Source of the DNA: Dentipellis sp. KUC8613
Taxonomy: Eukaryota; Basidiomycota; Agaricomycetes; Russulales; Hericiaceae
DNA length: 64,000 bases
Direction: 5' to 3'
Assembly (NCBI GenBank): GCA_002286715.1
Contig: NSJX01000057.1
Coordinates: 67,251 to 131,250 of the forward strand
Shown here: in pieces, positions 55,817 through 64,000 of the stretch
How the letters are laid out: each line of letters begins with the position of its first letter
How positions within the stretch are numbered: the first letter of the stretch is position 1
Notes under the pieces: generated by a model
Told to the model about the DNA's origin: nothing
Databases searched by the model: none
The model's input: only the letters and a program-made list of their open reading frames with translations
Made by a program: the position numbers and the translations under genes

Positions 55817-57860
55817 ATGGAGCGCTATGGTATATCTTTGCGGATTCGTTATGCAATGACAGGTTCGTAAAGCTCTGCGTGTAATATGCCTATCTCATCA
55901 CATTCATAGACGCGCTCGTCCGGGCCCGAGCCAGCCTGCACTAATACCAGCTCCGACGGATACTGAAGATGTAAACGTGGACACGAGTTACTCCAGCGAT
56001 ACGAGAGCCTTCACCTTAGACACGACAAACGTCCCTCTTCCTCCACATGCTGTCGCACATGTCGGAACCCAGGCCACGCACGCTGGAGGCGCCCCTGCCG
56101 TGGAGCACGTCGGCGTCCAATTCACGGGCGTCGCATGGGCCGAGGATAGAGGGGTACGAGGCTCGAGCTCTAGAGACACACCTGCAGTGGGGCACGTTGG
56201 CGTTCAATTCACAGGCGTTGCAGGGTTTGAGGATAGAGGAGTCCAAGTCTCGGACATCGAAGATATAGTCACTGCCAAACACGCGCTTAGTGATTCCACA
56301 TTGCAGTACGAGCTTGAAGTAGCGCTCAACACTGTTGAGCATCAGAAACAGGTCTGCGCCAACCATTAGAGTTCATGTTTTGTCTGCATCACTGACCTGA
56401 TGTACAGCATCGACAGATGCTTGAACTCAGCCTGGAGGAGAAAAATCAGGAGATTCTCAAACTCAAAAGTGATCAGTGCTCGGGCTGCTCGCTACATAAG
56501 GGTGATTGCGGTCGATCCCCATCCAGCATGGTGCCGGACGTCATCGATGAAGAGCGTCCGAGGGTTAGTCCAAAATCTTCAATCATCGCCAAGCCTGTAT
56601 TGACCGTATGCCCTAGGCTGGAAGTGACTCAAGCGTCGTATCTCGAGGCCAGGGTTCGAGTGAATTGCTGTCTACGAATGAACTCGAGGTTTGTGTTGTC
56701 GTTCGTACGCTCATTAAGGTTTCCTTTCATCGGCGTACGGGCAGCACACCATCGCCATCACGCAGTCTGGGAGTCCGATCCTCGATTCGAAGGGTGGAAT
56801 GACTAGGGGAAAGGCTGGGAATATCGGTGTCTTAATGACGTACATACAGGTGAAGGTTGTACGCCTATCGTTCTCTTCTGAGTACCTCTTATGCTATACG
56901 TCTAGACCTACGAAATCGAACGTATGAAGGTCGTCAGTCTTGAAGAGAAGGTCAGAGACGCGAACTCAGTGATCGAGAATCACGAGGCCAAGTTATCCCT
57001 ACTGGAGGCGGAGATCACGCAAACTAACCGGCTTCTCGAGGTGATAGCCTATGATCACATTGTTGTTCGCCAAGCGATTGATTTCCCTGCATTCATTCAG
57101 GAGAAAGACAGGAGAATCAAAGACCTCACCATCAACCTCAACTCGGAGAAGAGTGTCGTCTCCCAGCGGGAAGCAACCTTAGCGGAGACAGGGCAGAAAG
57201 TCGTAGCCTTACAAGACGAAATGGAACTGTCGAAGGCAAAACTCGACAGTGCGACTACTGAATGTATCCGCCAAGAGGCTGACCTTGAGATGATGAGACG
57301 CCAAGCTACGTCTTTGAAAAGCGACAATGAGTCCTTAAGACTGAAGTTCGAGAAGGTGCATGCCGAAATCAAGATTAAGGAGAGCGACCTAATTGCCGCT
57401 GCGGAAACTCAAAAGGTATTGCAGGCAAGAGCTGACGAACTCGAGGAGCAAGCCAGAAAGGACAAATTCAGCATTCTCGAGCTTCGAAACTCGTTGGATC
57501 AGCAGAATTCTCAGCTTGAGAATCAGAGCCATCGGAGTACGCCCATCTCGGATACCAAGAGTGAGGCAGGTGGGATAAAGGTGAGTAGTGCACATTTGTG
57601 TGAGCCGCCCATCTCGTGGAACATACCATTTATAGGACTCCTCGATTGGAAAACGCCAAAGATCATCCGCTATTTCAGCAAGCGGTGTTCAGTACACCAA
57701 GCTTCGCCCTCGCGGGGGTCCTTCTACGGCCACAGGGCCATCAACCACGAAGCAAGCGTCCTCGGTGGCTTCATCGAAAGGCAAGCCTACGGTGGCGGAG
57801 AGAAATACCGGTACGAGCATGACGACCAAGAAGCTGAAACAGGTGGCAAAGAAGCCTTGA
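55817..57860 (+). CDS. Soluble coiled-coil protein with basic C-terminus
   Basis: Exons supported: 55817-55866, 55910-56351, 56408-about 56680, 56906-57580 and 57636-57860. The stretch 56570-56905 probably contains further short exons, possibly a 6-base micro-exon at 56849-56854 between two 50-56 bp introns; that part is uncertain. The N-terminal part has two similar 30-residue units (PAVEHVGVQFTGVAWAEDRG and PAVGHVGVQFTGVAGFEDRG). From about 56280 to 57580 it is a continuous heptad-rich coiled coil (LSLEEKNQEILKLKSD, LEEKVRDANSVIENHEAKL, DELEEQARKDKFSILELRN). The C-terminus is Ser/Lys/Arg-rich and ends KKLKQVAKKP. No membrane segment. The start codon is a best guess; exons upstream are possible. 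Confidence 0.6.
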
Positions 57861-59433
57861 CTCTTGCGATATATTGGTAGCTTCCAGTTGAATAGTTCGC
57901 TCGTGTCGGTTAGAATCATGATGTCGAGGCCTGATCATGACTGCGGCCGCAGGGGCTGAGTTTCATCGAGCAACCACTCTATTGTGTTTGTGAAGCTATA
58001 GCTAGTTGTAGTGATTGCTCGTTTGAGTTCCCTTCGACAACAATGTTGACGTCTGAAGACGACTTTGGGTATAGCAGGGCTTCGTACATCACGAAACTAG
58101 ATACAAAAAGTGCAGTCTCGTCGCAATCTAATCTAGTCCGCCGCGTCCACCCGAATCTATCGGCTGTCACGCCACCGACTCTACCCCGACTGTGACTCAC
58201 GTTCGCCCCTCTCAATCTCAGATTTCCCGATGCCTGTCCGATCTTGACTGGATTTTCCCGTGTAAGACTGGGCAACAACTTTGTGCTACGTACGGAAACA
58301 GTATTTTCTTCGGGGCCTCTAATCTCTATCCTGGCATTCCCGGAGTGCATGCACCTTTCTCCCGGCAAGACAATCGGCCATATTCTGCCAGGAGCTTTAC
58401 TAGTCGGTGAGTGCTATAGAGCCTTCCTTTCGCAACGACGATCTTGTGATAGTTGACTACCGGTCTACAGACGTAACTTTCGGTTTGCTGGCCTAATTAT
58501 AGCAAGTCATGACGTTGGACCACTGCGTTGCTTGTAGGTTCTTCTCCTCGACAACCTTTAGATGTTTTTCCCAGGCACAGGTCTCGGCGGTGGTTCAGCT
58601 TCCTCCACGACGCCTTCTGAGACGCGGTGCAGGAATCCGAAGGTGGACACTCAGGGTCGCTTTGTTTTTGGGGGGTGCGTGTGGGTACGTTGCTTGGACG
58701 TCTTGCCTTTTTAGTCCTCAAGTGTAGTTCCTAATGCTTCGAAGATGGATAGTGAAGCTCAGGTCACGGGGAATCCATCTGCGAATACACCCTCGCATAG
58801 TGTAGTGGCTAAATCAGAACCCTCAGCAGCTATGGCTTTAGGAGGAATGGCTGGCCAAAATCAGAACTACAATGGATGCCTCTCGACGGAGGTTCAAAGA
58901 GGTCTATTCCACGACAGTGGTAAATCTAGCTGAATCGCACTTCTGTTACACTCACGCCATTCGACGTCTGCATTCTGTAGCTTCGAATAAGCCTGCTGTC
59001 ACTCACATCAGTCAAGGATGCTCTCGATTCGTACACCCGATCCCGTCAATCACAGCAAGCTGAGTATTGACTTTTGCAAAATGCATAGACTTTCCTGACG
59101 AATGAGATCCTGCAGCAACGGTCCTCTCGGCCATGCGATGCCTTGAGATGGTTTCGACAGGATCAGGAGCACGGGCCCTCTACAAGCTATCATGCGTCCA
59201 TATTGATGTGATACATGCATCGGTTTGTCTAGCCTGCACCACAATCTTCTTCAATGTGTCACAGTACTGTATAATAGATCTGCTTGACTCTGTTGGGTGC
59301 AGTTGGAACTCGTGGCCGGGCCCGGGACTTGCCGAGTGCGACGCAACGCTAAGTACTCGTTCAACCCACGAGGACTGCCTGCCCTCTTTTCGGTCTCTCG
59401 GTTGAACACAACAAACCCCCCATTGCCTACACC
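57861..59433. other. Intergenic with one possible short gene
   Basis: Plus-strand sequence at about 58230-58389 joined to 58466-58495 (GTGAGT donor, CTACAG acceptor) reads RLGNNFVLRTETVFSSGP, LISILAFPECMHLSPGKT and ends LLVDVTFGLLA-stop. It could be the 3' end of a small gene, but no start was found. The frame at 58745-58933 (MDSEAQVTGNPSANT) is unsupported. Confidence 0.35.
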
Positions 59434-62400
59434 ATGCAAGCATTCCCTCCGGATGCACTTCAGGATCCTAATTACCTTTATGATCCCTTTGATACTCTGT
59501 TCTTCTCGCTGGACGACTCAGCACACGAGTACCTATCTCCGCATGACATCATGGAGGCGTACAACACTATATATCTAAGGCTTCGTGCCTCCGCCGACCA
59601 ATTGGCATCTTCCGCAGCCCACTGTCCTCCAGCTCTTCAATTTTTCAAGAATGATCATGAAGCAGTCTCTGCAGTCCTGACGCGGGACATATCTCGGGCT
59701 CTCAGCCTGCCTTTGGGACTCTCACGGAACTTCGGCACCTCAACAGATCCCTCGAGGTCTGAGCCAGAAGAATCCTCTGTGGCCGCTCGTTATGCAAAAG
59801 ACTCGTCTACCATCTGTCACTTTGCCCTGCGGGCATTGGCGCAACTTTTCCAGAGCATTGCCATATGCGACATACTCCCAGGTGTGTGGTGCCGTCCCTG
59901 CGCTCTAGTTCACGAACTTAATCGTGTGCAGATGATGACATCCTTAAGCTTCTGGATATCGTTATCACCATTCTCAAGACGCCCATTCTACCGTCGTTCA
60001 ATGGATCAAAAACGTATGCGCTCAGTACTTGCGTGCTTCGAGCTCAATCACTCCCGAGAAGTTTAATCTGCCATAGGGCGAACGACCTAGCCGAAGCTCT
60101 GCACCGCATCATCGATCTGCTCTCATCTATCACTGCAACTGATTTGATCATCGATGCCCTTGAGGTGTGCCCGTTAAGCGACAGTTGCTCGTTTGCATAC
60201 TTATTGTTGTTTCAGATCGCGGCTGGCCTCCTCGCAAGTCATGCTGATATATTTTTGCACCCTTTGTGTAAAGTACTTCCATCTGTTTTGTTTCACATAA
60301 CTGCACCGCCTCCACGGCTGCGGCATCAAGCAACTCGCACCCTATCACAGTATTGCTCTCTAATCGTTAAACTCGCACCTAATCCATCGTCCTATCTGCT
60401 GAAACAGTCTGTCGCGGGACACGTACAATCCTTTCTTGAGGTCCAGACTTCTCCGACCTCGGACCATTTCATTTACGAGGGTTTACCCAAACTTCTCGGT
60501 GATGCGCTGCGCGCAGCTAATCCTTATCAAATTGGTCAAGGTGCGGTCTGGGCACTGACGGTCGTCACTTGCCTGGCTGTTCTTCACGGGCAATCAATTT
60601 TCTACCGTCCATGCGCTGTCCAACTTTGTTTCGAGACGGCGGGAGGAGTACTGAATCACTCGCATCCAATTCGCGACCTGCATCCACACAGCTGGCGGTG
60701 CTTCATATGGACATTTGGTTATCTCAAGGGGAGACTCGACGAAGATATGATGGCTGGGGCTCGATCTGATTTGGAGGGCAAGGTAGAGGGGGCATTGGGG
60801 GTCGTCAAGCAGGAACTGGGTCACGGCCTCGGAATCGCACTATTGCGCACTCTTCTTGGGTCCTCGCCTCCCGATTTTGGCAGCGATTTTGGCCAGCACT
60901 CTGGCTCGTGGAGCATCTTGAAGGCCATCTCCATCGTCGAAGACATGCTTCAGCATCAGGACAGGGATCTTCAGAGCGCCGGTATCGAGGCCTTTACCAG
61001 GCTCTTCATAAGGTTCGATCTCGAACCTCTCGATGTCGAGGCAGGAAATCCGGGCAAGTCTCTCCTGTTGGCTCTTCTTGACGGGACGATGCTGTCCCTC
61101 GATGAGAACCAACTCTCGGAAGTCTTGCGATCAACTTCTGATGATGGGCTTAAGGATGTCAGGCAACTCTCTCCGGTGGAAGTTGCTACTTGCTGGGACA
61201 CCCTCGCGGCATGTTGGGCCATGGCTGTCCATTGTCAGCGCGAGTCTAATACATCAACTATGATAGACGTGGGTACTCTGCGCACACTTTTGAACGTCGG
61301 AATGATCCTGAAGTCTCCCACATAGGGGAAACTTCTTCTTTCATGGAAAGTCCTTGTTTCCGCAAAGCTTCAATCCGAAGTCGATAGCCAGCCTCCCGCG
61401 TTTTATTTAGATGTGGCATCAATAATTCTGCGATTTCTCCCAAGCACACATCAAGGGAACTCTACCAGAAACGCGCGCATTTCCGGCCAGTGGCAGTCAT
61501 TGCATATCATGAAGCAGCTATGGGACGCCGTGACAGAGTGCTTTCTCAGCACTGACCTGCGTGCAGTCGCACTTGCCATTATTCCGCCCTTATTGAATTT
61601 CTCTTTTGATCCGGCAGACGACCTTGTCAAAAGCAGCTGGAGAGCTCTATGTACCGGTTTGCTGATAGTAGCATCGCCATGCAGTATGTCGAAGGAACCA
61701 TCCTCAGGAAATCACATAAAGAGCGTGAAGGAGCTGCGTAGGCAACTGTGGGCGGCATTAGCCTCAGTTTGGGGCACGAGTAACGACCAGAAGGGGCGAG
61801 CAGACACAGTGTCCTTTCTCGTCATGCCTTTCAGGTGAGAATTCGCATATATCATCTGGGATTGTATCGCTAATGGAATGCTTTGTAGCTACTGGCCCCT
61901 TTCAGATGCAGAGGTCGAATTGTGGCAGGCAGTTCTGGAACGTGGCGTGATGCGCCAATCTTCGCCCGCCGACGCCGTCTCCGTTGTTGAGTGCGTCAGT
62001 CAATGTCTCATGAGTGATGAGCTAAGGTATAAACAACACTTGAGACGCTACGTAATATGTACTATACTCAGATACATTGATAGACTGTCTCTCCACCGTC
62101 GGGTCAATTTCGCGATATCTCTGGTCTGCGTTGTCACGCAAGAAGACACGTGCCCATTCCCCTGCGGTGCATTTTCTTTCGTGGATGCTACCTTGGTCGC
62201 ATCCTACCCATCTTCAGAACACACATTGCTGTCCCTGAAGTTGCTGGGCATGCTTCATCACCAAGTCCGTTCTACTCCGCATTCACTTCTGATATCGCTT
62301 TTGGACTGTCTCGAGAAAAGTTTATGCCTGTGGTTCAGCGACGCTCAAGCCATAGCGTCTGTAGAGGATTTCAATACAATCGTGAGTCATTCTTTTCATA

Positions 62401-63706
62401 ACGGTGGTATTTCTCGAAGCTCATCTAGCCCCTTGAGATCATGCCTCTCTACAAATCCATACTTCTCCGCCTGAAAGACTCTACGCCGTCAATGTCTATC
62501 TTGTTTGCGGCGACACCTCTCTTGGTGTCCGTCTTCAATCGCGTACCATCGCCTGCTCTAGGCCCCATCGCCTTCATGGAGTTCTTTGAGGATATATTCT
62601 TGCGTCATGGACGACCGGCGCATGACTATCCCAAGGAGCTGCTGTTCTGCGCGAGGTGCTGCTCCGAAACTTATGGAGGCGAACTACTCCCGGGATTAGC
62701 AGAATCCGGCCTACAATCACAGTCGCAAAGTATTTCACTGGGCCACGTCAGTCATTACTATCCAATGACTTGCTTGATGCTAAATTTTCGCTCTTGATGC
62801 AGGAGGTCGGGTCGGTCAGTCTGTCTATGCGGTCGACTGGAGAAAGATCTGGTGCAGGACATCAGGGTATTTTGGGAAAGCGTAACAGGTCTTTCTCGTT
62901 GAGAAGTCGATCATCTTCTCCATTAGCAGATGCTTTGCCAGTGTCCAAAAAGCGCAAATTGGATGACACACCTGTCCCTGCCCAACGAGGTGCAACCCGT
63001 AGGAGTGACACCCCGAGGAAGGTGATTTTTGACTGTGTTGAAGTGGAAACATATAAATCAGTCTACCGGCGGTATGCGACGGCGAACAAAATGCAAAGAA
63101 ATACCTTGGCCACGGGGAAGGTCAAACAGAAGGAGGAATGCCCAGCACTGCGCACGGAAGACAGCAGTATCCGGGAAACCGATCTAGGAGCTCTACAGAT
63201 AACTGAAATGAGGGAGCCTTCCACGGAAGAGATCGGCACGTCGCATCTTATTCAGCGTTGGGACACTCTGACACATCGTACAGTTCCTGAGACACCTGGT
63301 GCAAGTTACATTGCGCCTGATCTCCCCACCATCTCCGGTAAGTCTCACATACAGCCTTTTCCAACAGCACATTGTTTATATTCTAGAAATGCAAGGTGAC
63401 TCGTCGAAGCCCTTGACGATATATCCAGCCCGTCCATCGTTATCTACACCTACGTCGTCTCCACTGCGAGGATATGAAAGCTGCGACAAGAGCGAACTTC
63501 CCCTCACAGCGGAAAGGCCGCTTACGCAGGCATACTCAAGCTTAACGCCTTTAAACGCACTCCGCCAGGCCTACGATATGCTTACATCTGATGTCTTGTC
63601 GCAGATGCAAATACCTGAATTGGCTGCGGCAAGTCTGATAGTGGAGAAACTAGGAATTGCAGTTAACGCAAAGCTGCGAAAGCGATTAATTGACGGAACA
63701 GAGTGA
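59434..63706 (+). CDS. RIF1: Rif1-like telomere and replication-timing factor
   Basis: Eight exons, 59434-59881, 59932-60164, 60216-61268, 61326-61834, 61889-62381, 62429-62746, 62803-63337 and 63387-63706, give an intact 1302-residue protein with seven introns of 47-57 bp. Residues 1 to about 1000 are a long helical array with Rif1 N-terminal domain character: PKLLGDALRAANPYQIGQGA, RDLHPHSWRCFIWTFGYLK, KLLLSWKVLVSAKLQ, SYWPLSDAEVELWQAVLERG and FFEDIFLRH. A disordered tail follows with a nuclear signal KKRK (about 1067-1070) and KVIF (about 1091-1094), a fit to the RVxF docking motif for phosphatase PP1. The last 50 residues (LRQAYDMLTSDVLSQMQIPE, AAASLIVEKLGIAVNAKLR) are helical and may correspond to the Rif1 C-terminal module. 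By family it would bind chromatin and telomeres and recruit PP1 to set origin timing. The assignment is by recalled similarity, not alignment. Confidence 0.75.
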
Positions 63707-63730
63707 ATGTACATTGTCTCCCGACTTCTC

Positions 63731-64000
63731 TCACCAATAATCATATTCTTGCTGTTCTTCAATGAGATGGCGCCGGAATATTCCTTCCGTCTTCGCTTCT
63801 GATCTCGGGCTTTCATCGTGCGTCGAAGCGAAAGGATTGAGCATGTTCAACACTCGCGCCAGGGTGGGCTTTATTCGCCAAATCCTGGACTACTACCTGA
63901 TTCAGAAGCGCCTGCTCTGCGTTCACGTGAACTTAACCATGGTCACCGGGGCAGGAAAACATGTACGAGAGATACCTATGCTTTTGATGTGTCGCGCACA
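63731..64000 (-). CDS. 3' end of a convergent gene, cut by window edge
   Basis: The last exon (63884-63731) reads IWRIKPTLARVLNMLNPFAS, then THDESPRSEAKTEGIFRR, HLIEEQQEYDYW and stop. An upstream exon running off the window may join through a 42-bp intron (63926-63885), giving PVTMVKFT before it; this intron is short and uncertain. The stop codon is only 24 bp beyond the Rif1-like gene's stop, so the two genes converge tail to tail. Product unknown. Confidence 0.5.

Noticed and set aside
60165..60215. Reading the Rif1-like frame straight through this 51-bp segment
   Set aside because: It is divisible by three and open, but has a GTGTGC donor and TTTCAG acceptor, and its translation breaks a helical array; treated as an intron, with some doubt.

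Overview
This window is nuclear DNA from a filamentous basidiomycete fungus, most likely an agaricomycete (mushroom-forming class). Protein-coding genes are cut by very short introns (about 42 to 86 bp, mostly 47 to 62 bp) with GTRNGT donors, YAG acceptors and CTRAY branch points. There are no operons or ribosome binding sites. Several proteins resemble families I know only from agaricomycetes: WD40-plus-transmembrane proteins, GMSSDES-type proteins, double-stranded-beta-helix proteins with HxD...H...R motifs, and Tnp2 transposases. All gene models below were spliced by hand from splice signals and reading phase.

Layout. 1-14.2 kb: gene-poor, repeat-rich and decayed, with minisatellites, a tRNA-like relic, diverged repeats, protein relics and one multi-exon gene for an acidic disordered protein (9.92-10.83 kb). 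14.5-18.35 kb: a Tnp2 (CACTA-type) transposase on the minus strand with two TGA nonsense codons and one homopolymer frameshift. 18.4-26.5 kb: mostly empty, with a coiled-coil/transmembrane gene at 21.35 kb and copies of a small dispersed repeat. 26.5-38.35 kb: four minus-strand genes in a row: an intact KDM3-type JmjC histone demethylase, an intact WD40 protein with a C-terminal membrane segment, a frameshifted HxD...H...R protein, and an 890-residue protein carrying a 60-residue Glu-Gln tract. 39.4-50.9 kb: four more small coiled-coil proteins ending in a hydrophobic segment, a WG-repeat protein (41.1-43.05 kb) and two lineage-specific proteins of unknown function. 51-55.8 kb: repeats, a 12-bp perfect inverted repeat and a second, strongly decayed dioxygenase-like pseudogene. 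55.8-57.9 kb: a soluble coiled-coil protein. 59.4-63.7 kb: an eight-exon gene that looks like the fungal telomere and replication-timing factor Rif1, with a PP1-docking motif; a convergent gene enters at the right edge.

How they may relate: Rif1, the KDM3-like demethylase and the WG-repeat protein would all act in chromatin or RNA silencing, but nothing in the layout shows that they work together. The most unusual feature is five small single-pass coiled-coil proteins within 30 kb. They share architecture and intron design but little sequence. Two of them also share a conserved DNA block about 350-400 bp upstream, in divergent orientation.
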